This document shows, piece after piece, positions 10,448 to 21,289 of a stretch of DNA of 60,000 nt. The notes under the pieces were generated by a model that did not search any database, was not told the origin of the DNA, and was given only the letters and a program-made list of their open reading frames with translations. Made by a program: the position numbers and the translations under genes. Source of the DNA: Strigamia acuminata (Eukaryota > Arthropoda > Chilopoda > Geophilomorpha > Linotaeniidae). How positions within the stretch are numbered: the first letter of the stretch is position 1; the number at the start of each line of letters is the position of its first letter. Location: contig OX442317.1 in NCBI GenBank assembly GCA_949358305.1, positions 64,001-124,000 on the forward strand, read 5' to 3'.

Positions 10448-12162
10448 ATGGAGACTTTGCTGTCTTCGTTGTTGCTATGTTTATTAGTTTTCTCAAGTGT
10501 CGCCTGTCTTCCCACGAATGTGTTACTTATGTGTTACTTAAGTGTTACTTATTCTCATCGATGGATTTCGCTGGGATTATTGAAACCATTTGAGTTTAGT
10601 CGGTTTTCCTTGGCTCGCTCGCGAAGGCATCCGGGCCGAGTACATGGGTCATGGAGGCACTGTATCCGTCCGAATCGAATCCCGGCTACTACTCGGTCGC
10701 CACTGGTAAAACAAAACAAATTGAAAAGAAATGGGTTTTTTGTTTTTGTTTAAATTTAATATTTGTAGGTTTATTTGGCGAAAGTCACGGTATGATCCTC
10801 AACCACATGTACGACGAGGAAAAGGATCGAATTTCGCAGATGAGTCCAAATACCATAGTGAAAGAGTCTTTTTGATGGGAGGATGCCGAGTTCATTTGGA
10901 TCACTACGACCAAAAGAAACATCTCGACGGCCATGTTATCCTGGCCCGGATCGGTCACGGTCATTAATGGCCGATCGGCGCACATCGTCGAGCCGTATTC
11001 GCCCGTCGATGGCGTCGAGCCGTATTCGCCCGTCGATGGCGTCGAGCATTTCAAATCCGATTTAAACAGGGTTTTAGATTTATTTCAGGCGGACGAGGTG
11101 CAATACGCGCAGGTGCGTTGTTGTTTTATTAATCAATTTGCAGTTTTGATTGATGTATTCATTTTTTTGTTTTTAGGTTTATTGCGAGCACACCGATAAG
11201 GTTGGTCACATGCACGGACCTTATTCCGCCGAAATCGCCTTGGCAGTGCGGGAATTGGACCAAGTGATAAACCAATTTCTTGATAACATCACAATGAGAA
11301 GACTTAACAACTCGGTTAAATAAACGAGATAAAATCAATTAAATTTAAAATGAAATATTTATTTATTTATTTAATTTAGATTCATTTTGTTATTGTTTCT
11401 GATCATGGAACGGCAGCTACCGACTCAAATTCCGCTAAAAGGATACGAATCGATGATATTTTACCGGCCGAGGATATCGTTAGGACTCTGGTCAGAGGGT
11501 CCCACATGGGAATATATCCAGCCAATGGAGTCGATGTCGATCAAGTGAAAAGGATTTGATTGAAAATAAATGTGAAGCAAATTATTTTTATTTCATTTTT
11601 TAAATTAGATAATTAGTCGATTGAAAACGCGAGAAGGATTAGACGTTTCCAAGAAGGAAGATATTCCGGAAAAGTATCATTTTAAAAACCACCGTCGTGT
11701 GCCTCCAATTTACATCGTCGTTCACAAAGGATACTTCATACAAGGGGTAAATTGATCGATTTGTAACCGAAAAATAGCATTTTATTTTTTGATTAATAAA
11801 ATATGTGTTTAACAGCTCGGAAGTAATAAACAGTTTCCGAACGAGTCGTCCGACAGACAATGGGGCGGATTCCATGGCTACGATCCCGCTGAGCCGGACA
11901 TGAGAGCAATATTTCTTGCATGGGGCTCTAGTAAGAAATTGTTAAATTATTTTCAATGACGATTTTAATTATTTTCAATGACGATTTTAATTTTTTTTAA
12001 TATTGTTTTTAATATTTTTAAATATTGTATTTTAATTTTGTAGGTTTTAAACGAGGTTACACGGCGGCTCCCATACACATCACCGACCCGTACAATTTAC
12101 TTAGTCATCTGATTGGCATCGAGCCGCTTTCGAATAACGGAACTTGTTCGAAAATGGCGGCC
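10448..12162 (+). pseudogene. ENPP-family nucleotide pyrophosphatase/phosphodiesterase, disrupted
   Basis: ENPP proteins are secreted or membrane ecto-enzymes that hydrolyse phosphodiester bonds with two zinc ions and a Thr/Ser nucleophile. Seen: a signal-like start METLLSSLLLCLLVFSSVAC (10448); ILIDGFRWDY (10551-10580), the metal-binding D region; REGIRAEYM; a changed nucleophile region SNPGYYSVATG where PNHYSxVTG is usual; FGESHGMILNHMYD; DAEFIWITT; YCEHTDKVGHMHGP (11180-11220); VIVSDHGTAATDS around 11388-11430; then C-terminal exons to about 12158. Lesions: TGA at 10581-10583, TGA at 10873-10875 where Trp is expected, and a 27 bp direct duplication at 10989-11042. The 3' end runs straight into repeat-unit sequence at about 12162. 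Confidence 0.82.
10989..11042. repeat. 27 bp perfect tandem duplication within the ENPP-like exon
   Basis: The unit gagccgtattcgcccgtcga plus tggcgtc occurs twice in a row and adds nine residues (EPYSPVDGV) in frame. Confidence 0.95.
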
Positions 12163-12247
12163 AGAAGGAGCTACTTATCTGGGGATAGTCGGGAAGGGAG
12201 GTAGGATAGAGTGAGGCGGAATTTTAAATTCTTAATTGTTTTTTTAA
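12163..12247. repeat. Partial ~576 bp repeat unit
   Basis: It begins mid-unit at ccagaaggagctacttatct and continues to the poly(T) segment, where the piggyBac-like element interrupts it. The unit resumes at 12880 on the far side. Confidence 0.88.
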
Positions 12248-12879
12248 CACTAGAACGGCCAGACCGGTCATTTTGACTGGAACAGCTGTTTAAACAGCTG
12301 CAGCAATAAACCCAATGGGTTTACGGTGCTGCTAATTTGTGACTTTAGCTGATTTATGATGCTTTATGTCATAAATCATCCAAAGTTGAATTTTTCTTAA
12401 GAAATAATAAAAAAAAAGTGAATTGACCTAGAACGGCCGAAACCGGTTAAAATGACCGGTTGAAATCACCTGAACAATACGTGCACCAAACTGCACTAAA
12501 CGTGCACCAAACGTGCACCAAACGTGCACAATATGTGCATACAACGTTTTGGCTACAAACTGATTCAGTAACACGCGAAACTTGCGAAGAAAATACCAAA
12601 ACAAAAATTGATGGCTTTTATAAAATCTGATAAAATTAAAAACGGAAATTTAATTTTATCAGGTTTTATAATAACCATCAATTTTTGTTTTGGTATTTTC
12701 TTCGCATATTTTGCGTGTTATTGAATCAATTTGATGCCAAAACGTTGTTTACACGTATTGTGCACGTATTGTAAAAGTATTTTGCACATTTGGTGCACGT
12801 ACTGTTCACGTTATTGCAACCGGTCATTTTAACCGGTTTCGGCCGTTCTAGGTAGGCCGAAATTCCGGCCGTTCTAGTG
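12248..12879. mobile_element. piggyBac-like non-autonomous foldback element, TTAA-flanked
   Basis: The ends are cactagaacggcc (from 12248) and ggccgttctagtg (to 12879), flanked on both sides by TTAA (12244-12247 and 12880-12883). TTAA targeting with a CCYTAG-like end is the hallmark of piggyBac elements. A second pair of ends, cctagaacggccg (near 12428) and its complement (ending near 12851), lies inside. The interior from about 12540 to 12725 folds on itself. No transposase frame is present. Repeat copy 2 has the uninterrupted sequence with one TTAA at 9164-9167, an empty site. Confidence 0.9.
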
Positions 12880-13780
12880 TTAAATTTGTTTATTAATGTT
12901 TTTTTCTTCTTTTTTTCTTTTCATGTTGACTGAATTCACGGAACAGGAAATTGAACAGGTAGGTATATGTGTTCCGGAAGTTTTAAACCGTCAGTGGCGT
13001 AAAAATTAATTTTTTTTTCCATGTTTGATGACTTCGCCATCTTAGAAGGAAATTTGAGGTTTGGACTAGTTGGACACACTGCATCATTAGACACGAGCAC
13101 TTAAAAGGTAATAAGTGTTTTTCTAATCCGTTGGGGATTTTTTCCAGGGGGGGTTCTTAGCATAGGAGTGGACGACCTGCATTACTTATGTCATTAATTT
13201 GAGGAGGTTGTTCGCTGATGTTAAGGGGGGTTGGGGAGAATTGCGAGGTATTGTTAGTTGTTAGCCGGGGAATTATCGTTAGGTGAGGGCGGGTATTCGG
13301 GTTAGGTACCAAGAGTTTAGTGTAGGCAAGATGAAGTAGCAACCGATTTTAGATGAACCAGAAGGGTTACTTATCTGGGGATAGTCGGGAAGGGACATAG
13401 ATTTGGGTTAAGCGGCAATTTTTTTTTTAAATTTTGTTTATTAATCTGTTTACTAATGTTAGTTTTGATTTTTAATTTGCATGTCGACTGAGGAACAGGA
13501 AATCAAAAAATTGAATTTTTTTTTATGTTGGATGATGTCGCCATTGCAGAAGTAAATGGAAAATTGAGGTTTTGTGACTAGTTGTAGGACATTGCATCAT
13601 TTGGCATCGGCACTTGAAAAGGTAACGAGTATTTTCCAATGTGTTGACAGGGGGGGGTTTCTTAACATAGGAGTGGATGACCTGCGTTAGATGTGTTGTT
13701 ATTTTGAGGAGGTTGTTTGCTGTTGTCAAGAAGGGATGTAGCATATTATTTGATTTCAGGTTTTCAGGTTGCATAACCTT
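12880..13780. repeat. ~576 bp repeat family, copies 4 and 5
   Basis: The unit interrupted by the piggyBac-like element finishes here (gtttattaatg onward). A further full copy starts near 13146 (gggggttcttagcataggag) and a diverged, truncated one near 13652 (gtggatgacctgcgttag). The family therefore flanks the ENPP-like gene on both sides. Confidence 0.88.
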
Positions 13781-14055
13781 AAGGTTCACTGGTTTTTTGG
13801 ATCCCAACAAAAAGTGTGCGTTTTCAATAAATACGTGGTGGATTTAAATTTTCACTTTTTAATTTGTAATTGCATTAATGTTTTTGCGGATGATGCCAAA
13901 GATTCGTTATTGGTGGAAACGGGATGAACTAAAGGTCAGGTGTCAGGCGTCAGGCACTTGACTATTCCAGACTAAATGTCAGGCGTCAGGCGATCTGAGC
14001 AACCCGCCGTCGTCGTCCTGGGCGGTGTCCGTGCCGAGCAACACCGAAAGGCTTC

Positions 14056-14365
14056 GAAGACGTGGATGACGCACTGTCTATTAATTAAAATTAGAGTTTA
14101 ATTTTTTTTATTAAAAAAAAAAATTGTTTAATTTTTTTTATTAAAAAAAAAATTGTTTAATTTTTTTATAGACATATGCTGAATGGCAATTGGGAATTGG
14201 GTGTGCACATTGCTGATGTGACTCACTACGTTATCCCCGATTCCCCCACCGATTTAGAAGCTCGTAGTCTGTCCACCGCCGTCTATTTAGCGGATCCACA
14301 TGTTGCCGAGAATCCTCAACAGTAATATTTGTTGCTCGGCAATGTCCACCGGCAAAACTAAATAA
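14056..14365 (+). pseudogene. DIS3/RRP44-type RNB exoribonuclease fragment
   Basis: The RNB domain is the 3'-5' exonuclease of DIS3, the exosome nuclease. Seen: EDVDDALS (14056-14079), the Asp-rich metal-binding motif, then an intron with acceptor tttttatag (ending 14171), then [18 protein letters not shown] (from about 14178) followed by an LDxEARxxxTxVYL-like segment. After a one-base frame change near 14300 the reading resumes as [13 protein letters not shown], matching the DMLPxLLSSNLCSL of the family. Nothing upstream (cold-shock domains) or downstream of the RNB is recognisable. It is a fragment with a frameshift. DIS3 fits better than DIS3L2, but the fragment is short. Confidence 0.72.
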
Positions 14366-14459
14366 ATCTCCAAATGTCGTAAACGTTTATCTCATCCACT
14401 TTATTTTATATTTAATTTTTCAGATGCCCGGTTAGTGTTATCTAGGAAATCGATTGTAA

Positions 14460-14590
14460 ATACGAAGTCCAGAAAGTACATTTTGACAAATGAGTAGTGA
14501 AATGTCCTTACCAATTGACTTACGAAGTCCAGAAAGTACATTTTGACAAATGAGTAGTGAAATGTGCTTACCAATTGACTTACGAAGTCC
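14460..14590. repeat. 60 bp tandem duplication plus partial third copy
   Basis: The block starting tacgaagtccagaaagtaca occurs at 14461-14520 and 14521-14580 with a single C/G difference, followed by the first ten bases of a third copy. Confidence 0.95.
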
Positions 14591-14954
14591 GTGCTCCTCT
14601 TCAAACCCATGTTTGTTAGTTCTTCCTCAACGATGTGCCGAAGAAGATCCTTGCCATCCATATGCGATGAATTGAATTATTCTTGTCCAAGAGAAGAGCA
14701 GAACAGGGAACTGCAGCCACCACACGGGCATCACCGGTATCCAACTGAATGCTGCGTGTGTGACAGACATGAAAACGAAAGGATGCTCAGTGGGTGTGAT
14801 GCGACCAGATTTACGATTCGGATGTGATCGGGAGCGGACAATGTGCGGGCGAGCGAAAACTGTTCGCCGAAGGAGCCGAAGAGGAATACTGAGTTTCCGT
14901 GCGGCTAATGCATGACTGAAGACCCATGTGCGGAACAACCGAATAAGGAACAAT

Positions 14955-15330
14955 ATTTTGATAAATTTCTCGAAGTTTTGATGAATTTTCTCGAAATTTT
15001 GATGAATTTTCTCGAAATTTTGATTAATTTTCTCGAAATTTTGATTAATTTTCTCGAAATTTTGATGAATTTTCTCGAAATTTTGATTAATTTTCTCGAA
15101 ATTTTGATTATTTTTCTCGGAACTTTGATTATTTTTCTCGGAACTTTGATGAATTTTCTCAAAACTTTTTAAAATTTTCTTAAAACTTATTAAAATTTTT
15201 GGGAAATTTGCCAATTTTTGATAAATTTTCTGGGAATTTGTCAAATGTTAGATGAATTTTCTTGGATTTTGTCAAATTTTAGATGAATTTTCTCGGAATT
15301 TGTCAAATTTTAGATGAATTTTTTCGGAAT
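14955..15330. repeat. 18-21 bp minisatellite (ttctcgaaattttgatgaat type)
   Basis: Some ten units of about 18 bp, near gaattttctcgaaattttga, run from 14960 to 15160. Looser 28-33 bp units with ttagatgaattttctcgga follow to 15330. The array is open in several frames on both strands, which explains long but meaningless open frames there. Confidence 0.92.
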
Positions 15331-15393
15331 TTTGTGAGCAAAATGTGACGTTAGTGCGGATGATCAGTTTTTACAATTGTTTTTTTATTCCAG

Positions 15394-16886
15394 GGAAAGG
15401 ATAATGCACTTACTAGCTGTACATTCTTATAAGAAACCGGAGTTAATACTTAGGTTAAAAAAGGATGGCATTAATGAAAAGGACAAAAAGGGTCTCGCCG
15501 TCATTTTGGGTCAAGTGGCCATTATAAAAAATAATAAATTCGACTTGGCTAAGCACGTGTGGAGCGAAGTGCTTGAAGATTGGCCTTTTTATACCGAAAC
15601 GGACCGACAATTGCTGAAAGAGAGTGTTTTCTTTCATATTCTAAAAAAGAAAATAATTAATTTGTTTATTTTTTTTTAGTCGCATGTCATAAAATTCAAA
15701 TTCTCCAATTAGTAACGAATTTTCTTCCTCAAACTCGAGTCCTCCATTACCAGTGAAGAGGCCGAACATCGACCCGGGTTCGATTCCCAGCAAGAAGCAA
15801 AGGATCTCTCATTTCAACAAGCAACCCGGTTCCGACGTGAATCCGAAAATGCACAAACACGACGGAACGAACGATTTTAGTCAAGACAGTGTCGTCAGTT
15901 GCACGAAACCCGACGTGTACGAGTTCAAGCGGACGGTGTCCACCGGATTTCTACCGCAGAACGGCTACGCGAACACCGGTGTAAAGAATGGCTACGCCAA
16001 CAACAGCTGCAACAACAACAGTGCCGACAAGAACGAGAAAAATAGTTAAATCAACGCGAGCGACAAAAACGATTGTGTTAAGGGTGCGGACTCCAACGGA
16101 TACACGAACGGCTACCCGAAGGCCTCTGAAGTCATCAATAGTTACGGGAAATTCGAAAGTAGATCGAAAACGAGTTACACCAATGGGTATAATGGGCAGT
16201 TAAGCAATTCTTCGGCATTGTGCAATGGGAGCACTGGCGGTTCCCACCAGTCCACTCCGTCATCTAGTCTTGATAATCAGGATAACGTCGATTCTAGAGG
16301 TCAGAATTGAGCTTTTGCATTTTTTTTGCCGGGTTTTATTCATTTTTTGGGCTTTTTCAGATTTGAGGAGTCGGAATGGTAACGATGGATCATCAGAAGA
16401 CGAAGTGCCCGATTATTTAAAGTATTTTATTTTGGTTTTTATTGTTTTTTGTGTGTTTGGATTAATGTTTTTTGGTTTTGGTTTGATAGAAAGTATACTG
16501 TGATCAATAGTGCGGAACAACGAGCTCATTACAAAGCGGATTTTAATGCTGAGTACGATGAGTATCGGAAACTGCATGCCATTATAGAAAGCGTGTCTAA
16601 AAGATTTGCCCTACTTGAAGAACGACTAAGGAATTGCGAAGACGGTCCCGACGAAGGCAAAGTAAATTTTATTATTTAGATTTAATTAAATTAAATTAAA
16701 TTAAATTTTTTTAAAAAAAATTTTTTGTAGAAAATTAAGGACCAAATTTTGAGAGAATACAAAGAAAACAAAAGGAATGAGAATTACCAAGATGCGAAGA
16801 AAAGGTTCAACTTTCTTCACCTAAAACTGGCATATATTAAGAAATTAGTGATTGGTTATGATAATACGTTCGTGTGTGACTCTTAG
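15394..16886 (+). pseudogene. ELL: ELL (RNA polymerase II elongation factor), 3' half, with in-frame stop
   Basis: ELL suppresses Pol II pausing as part of the super and little elongation complexes. Seen: an exon after ttattccag (ends 15393) reading RERIMHLLAVHSYKKPELI, LRLKKDGINEKDKKGL and DWPFYTETDRQLL, the conserved central region; a Ser/Asn-rich linker (15735-16300); and the C-terminal occludin-homology domain, INSAEQRAHYKADFNAEYDE (from about 16502), continued after a short intron as KIKDQILREYKENKR to LVIGYD near 16862. The linker has an in-frame TAA at 16047-16049, after which the same frame continues as INASDKNDCVKGADSNGY. The N-terminal domain is not recognisable upstream. Exon borders and domain order are otherwise good, so the decay looks recent. 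A sequencing error at the TAA would leave an N-truncated gene. Confidence 0.8.
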
Positions 16887-16899
16887 CCAAGGTTTTTTG

Positions 16900-18960
16900 T
16901 TTGTTTTTATTTAAAACACAAAACGAATGTTATGTTGGTTGGTGCTGATTCGTTTTTTCTCTCTTCTGGACTGCTCTTAACGGATTCGACTGAATTGCGT
17001 CAAACCGGTTAAATCTACTTTCATCCACGAAATCATTCCAAAGGACAATTGAAGAAAATAATAAGAAAAAAATCCAAAGAATATTTTTATTTTTTATTTT
17101 ATTTTATTTTTTTTTTTTTGAAGGAAGGCAAAGAAATTATTATTATTTTTTTTCTTTTTCTTTTTTTTAAAAAAAAATTAAAAGTTGGCATTTTATTTTT
17201 CATTATTATTTGCAAAACACACAGTATTTTCATCGCCATTGTCTCAGGATTTAAAACAGTTGAAGATACTCTTAAGATTTTTTTTTTTTTTTTAGTATTT
17301 AAAATGTTAGACTTTCTTCATTTCGGTTATTATTTTTTATTTTTTTTTATTTTGTTTTCAACAAATGTTTGAGTTTTTGAATTGACAATTTCGATTTTTA
17401 AGGGTCAAAAGTTGCGTGAAATTTGGCAATTGTTGGAAACAAAAAACAAATTATCATCAACCCATGGGTCAGTCATTAAATTTCATAATCTTTAATTAAG
17501 TATTGACGAACATTTAAAAAAAATTATGCATTTTTATTTATACATATGATGACACATATTTTTATGTGTTTTTGTTTCGTATATATTTTTGTGTATAAAA
17601 ATAAAAATATAATTTGACTTATGTTGACAACTGGAACGGAAATCGAATTTGATTTATTATAATTATTATTATTATTATTATTATATCATTATTGTACACT
17701 TTTGTTTTCCTCTTAATTTTTCTTTCCAAGAAAGTTTTCGACTTTTTTTTCGTACTTTCTATTTAATTTGTTGATAAAATTGACGATTTTGTTGTTGGTT
17801 ATGACAAATTCAAGTTTTAGATATTTAAACGCATTAATTTGTAACGATATTTGACGAAGAAAGAAAGAAAAAGATAGAAAAACAAAAAAGAAAAAAAACG
17901 ACAAAAATTATTTTTATTGCATCAGGAAATGTCATGAATTTTTCCTTAACTTTTATTATTATTACGATAATTTTTTTGGCTCATTTTCTTAAATTATACT
18001 AATTAGGGTGTGGAATGCAAATGTGAATTACTTGTACATAAAAGTGCCATTATTATTATTAACTGTATAAGAACAAATTTTTCTCCAGAAAAGAAAAACA
18101 AGAATATTATGTTTACAAATTTCATTCCACAATCCATGGTTGTAAGAAGGGAATCATTCTATTGAAAGACAAGTGTGCTGCAAGAATGGGCTTTATTGAG
18201 TGCTGTTTTTTTATTTTCTGGCATGCCAGTGTGCATTTTGAACGAAGGAAATGAACTAGATAAGGATAAGATATTTTTTAAGTGAATAATTTAACAAAAA
18301 GTTTTATTAACTGTGCGACGGGGAGCTTTAGTGCCATCTAGAACACAGTGCTCATTTTGCAAATTTAATTTAATTTTCTTTTCTTGGTTTGATATTATAT
18401 TATTAAAATAAATTTTAGTTTCAAGCAAAGTGCAATGCGTTTTATGTTGAAATATGCTCAGAAAATTTAAGTGCTATAATTATTATTATTAATGTTATTA
18501 TTCTTATTAGGTATTGTTTTTTTTCTTTCTTTTTTTCTTTTTCCAGTTGATTTTTGATGGGAAAGTAAGTGGGAATGATTCCCATTGTCTGTGATGGAAT
18601 GTATTAATTTTATTTTTGTTCTCTTAAACTCATTGGGTTCCTCTTAAGTTAGTGTTTAACAAATTGATGTTCTCTCCTTATTTTAAGAGGGGGGTTTAAA
18701 AAGATCTTTACGCAAGGTGTTAAAGAATATTATAATTCAAAATTTTAATTGTTTTGAAGCCGTGTTTAGGTTTCTTGACAGTGTATATGTGATGGATTAT
18801 AATGAAAAAATAAATAATAACTTGCATTCACGTTTTGTGCTATCATTTTCATTTAGGATAGTTTTCAGCGAGATGAATTTTCGATCGTGTGGAACTGGTC
18901 GAGAATTGTTATACGATCTAAAAACTCGGAATCTAGCATCAAAAATTGCATTTTAAATTG
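16900..18960. other. AT-rich non-coding stretch, possible ELL 3' region
   Basis: It holds long T-rich runs (17100-17170, 17280-17300), ATT microsatellites (17655-17690) and no recognisable coding exon. Confidence 0.5.
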
Positions 18961-19084
18961 AAAAATGACGTGAGGCGCATCAAAGTTTATTTTTTCCTTT
19001 ATATAAACGAAATGCCCACTAATAACCGCAAAAACGAAAACCACGTTTATTTGGAGTCGTTTATACCGTGTTTTCGTTTTTCAA

Positions 19085-19320
19085 AATGGCTGCCACCAAA
19101 GTTAAAGCATCACAAGTGCTTTCCGGCGAAGCATTTCCAAAACGTGAGTAAATACATATTAATTGTGTTCAAATAAGGGGACTACAACCACAAATCGTTG
19201 GTTGAATAAAAAAAAAAATTTATGCGCCATTTATTACGCAAAAACAACACTAAATGAGGTTTTTTCGTTTTTGCAGCCAAATTCATAATGGCTGCCACCA
19301 AAGTTGAATCTATCCAGGTG
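19085..19320. repeat. Direct repeat around atggctgccaccaaagtt
   Basis: The 18-mer atggctgccaccaaagtt occurs at about 19086 and again at 19288, each preceded by a ttttcgttttt-like stretch. The second copy abuts the DUF229 relic. Confidence 0.7.
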
Positions 19321-19365
19321 CGTGAAGTCTATATTCTACTCGACAATAGACATTTTCTATTTGAG

Positions 19366-19735
19366 ATGAACAACTTTGGCTTCCGATTAATCGGCATTCT
19401 CACAACAGTTCCTCGGCATTCTCACAACAGTTCCTCGGCATTCTCACAACAGTTCCTCGGCATCATCTTCGAGCAGCCATTTTCCAAACACCGTGATCCA
19501 AGGGTGCCAAGGTTCACCCGGATGCAAAATCCCAAAACTCGACCCCTACCACTCAAAATCATCACAAATCACCCGTTTTATGATGCCAACACCAAATGCT
19601 GCTACAAAAACATCTTCCGCGTGAACGAAGACAACAACGCGTTCTCCAAACCACATTTACTGCACGCCAACGATTTCGTCACGACCCAGTGTTTCAACGA
19701 ACTCAACCAATCGATCAAGATGAAAGTCCATTCGA
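19366..19735 (+). pseudogene. DUF229 (sulfatase-like) relic, N-terminal part
   Basis: The product MNNFGFRLIGILTTV followed by CYKNIFRVNEDNNAFSKPHL, DFVTTQCFNELNQSI and so on is nearly the same as the first ~150 residues of the DUF229-type frame at 31056, but with internal deletions. The segment between the N-terminal anchor and the CKIPKLD region is replaced by a 22 bp unit (cggcattctcacaacagttc plus ct) repeated about three and a half times (19390-19465). The bases just before the ATG also match (gacatttt/gatatttt...catttgagatgaacaactt), so the duplication included 5' flank. Sequence after about 19735 is unrelated. It is a dead partial copy. Confidence 0.88.
19390..19465. repeat. 22 bp tandem expansion in DUF229 relic
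   Basis: Successive copies of cggcattctcacaacagttc plus ct; the intact copy at 31080 has this sequence once. Confidence 0.93.
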
Positions 19736-19799
19736 ATAATGATGAAAAGAAAAAAACGAAAAGAAAACACTTAATTTGACAAAATTTCAAAATTTTCAA

Positions 19800-20390
19800 C
19801 GCTTTCTTAATTGCTATGGCAGCACTCCAACAACAAGAAATTAACACAGCTACTGTGCCTAATTGTTAATCCGGCACTGAAGAAGACTTGTAATAAGTGC
19901 AAATATCCAAGATATTTTCCTTCTAATAACCTAAACGCCTGCCCTCTTGAGGTGCAATAGCTGAGCTTATGCCGTCTCTGGCAGGTTAGGGATGATGTGT
20001 CAAGCGAGGCTGGCCCAGCAATCAGTCCTCCAGCAGCATGTGGCCCCGCTCACAAGTTTACAATCCAGGGCTGCATTAGGATTGGAAGAGACAAGAGAAC
20101 TTGAGACTTAGAACAGCGTTGGAACAAGTTGTGTGTACCATCTTTATACTATTTTGGAACACTAAAATATTCTTAGTGCCCTGGGAGGCGTTAATCCTGG
20201 CTCGGTCACTTGTTTGAAGCACCATAGAGAAGAGCACCTCAAATGCGTTTGCCTTTGACCAACTGTACGTCGCTGTCTCTGCAGATTTCCAGGGCCAATC
20301 TTGACAGCCGCTGCCCGACATGTAATGTTTAGCCATCTTTATTTATAAACAGTGGTGATCCCTCCATCCAGAGATTTTCACATGCTCTTG
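19800..20390. other. Unassigned sequence between DUF229 relic and LRP-like exons
   Basis: Base composition is more even than in the neighbourhood (for example cgaggctggcccagcaatca near 20006). No reading frame with a recognisable motif was found on either strand. Confidence 0.4.
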
Positions 20391-20399
20391 ATCGAATTC

Positions 20400-21284
20400 T
20401 TAATTCAGTTAAAAAAACTCGAGAATTTACGGTGCATCGACAAAACGTATTTCTGCGACGGCGACATGACGACTGATGGTGCACGTGGTAAAACGTGGGC
20501 GAAATATTTGACGCGCGACGATCTAAATGCAATTCTAATGCTAGAATCAGGCACGTGCGGTGGCAATTTATTCAAATGTGATACGTGTGCGAGACGGACG
20601 AGAGGAATTGCCACGATTCGTGCAATAATATCACACAGTTTTTGTGCCTGGCTGACGGCAAGTGTTTGCCCATGGTGTTGAAGTGCGATGGATTCTGGGA
20701 AGGCGTGGAGGCCAACTTATGAAATGGAACCCGACCACTTTACGTGCAAAAGCAAACGTAATTTCCACTCCGATTGAGTCTGTTTTCCTTATTTTACCAA
20801 TTTATTTGCATTTCAGTGAAAAGCCCGGCTCCGGCTTACACAATATTTTCAAATCGACACGAATTAAGAAGCGTCGACTTGCAGACTGTGTCGGTGAAAC
20901 TTTTAATATCGAGCTGGAAAAATACGATCGTACTGAATTTTTATCATCAACAAGACAGCGATATAATTTTTTTGGACCGACGTTGTGGGCGATAAGATCT
21001 ATCGTGGAACCTCGTGGGTGGATGTGAGTTTGGCGGCGGCAGAATCGATTTAAATATTCAATTTTTTTTTTCTTTTTTAGCTTTGACTAACATCGAAGTG
21101 GTGGTGCAGACGGCGGAGGGCTTGGCGGTCGACTGGATCGGCGAGAATTTGTACTGGGTGGAGAGTAATAATTAATGATTTTTTGTTTGTTTTAGTTCGA
21201 TTCTATTCAATCAGCAACGTACGAGGGCGAGGATCACAGAAAAATTCTTTGTGGTCACGAGTTCTCTCATCCTTTTGCAATACA
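20400..21284 (+). pseudogene. LRP/LDL-receptor-like exons (LDLa and YWTD modules)
   Basis: LDL-receptor-related proteins are endocytic receptors built of Cys-rich LDLa modules and YWTD propellers. Seen: RCIDKTYFCDGDM (20430-20470) and TCGGNLFKCD followed, after frame changes, by LCLADGKCLPMVLKCDGF (about 20640-20695), both LDLa-like; AYTIFSNRHELRSVDLQT (20836-20890) with IIFLDRR, matching the start of a YWTD propeller; [17 protein letters not shown] (about 21115-21165), an LDLb repeat; and SIQSATYEGEDHRKILCG with SHPFAIH (to 21284, then a GTAAGT donor). The LDLa modules lack several of the six Cys, and the frame shifts between blocks. Splice sites around the YWTD exons look usable. This is a partial, decaying gene or a few exons of one. 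Confidence 0.75.
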
Positions 21285-21289
21285 CGTAA

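Noticed and set aside
14627-15244. 205-codon minus-strand frame with Ile/Asn/Phe/Glu/Lys repeats
   Set aside because: It is a translation of the 18 bp minisatellite; the array is open in both orientations.
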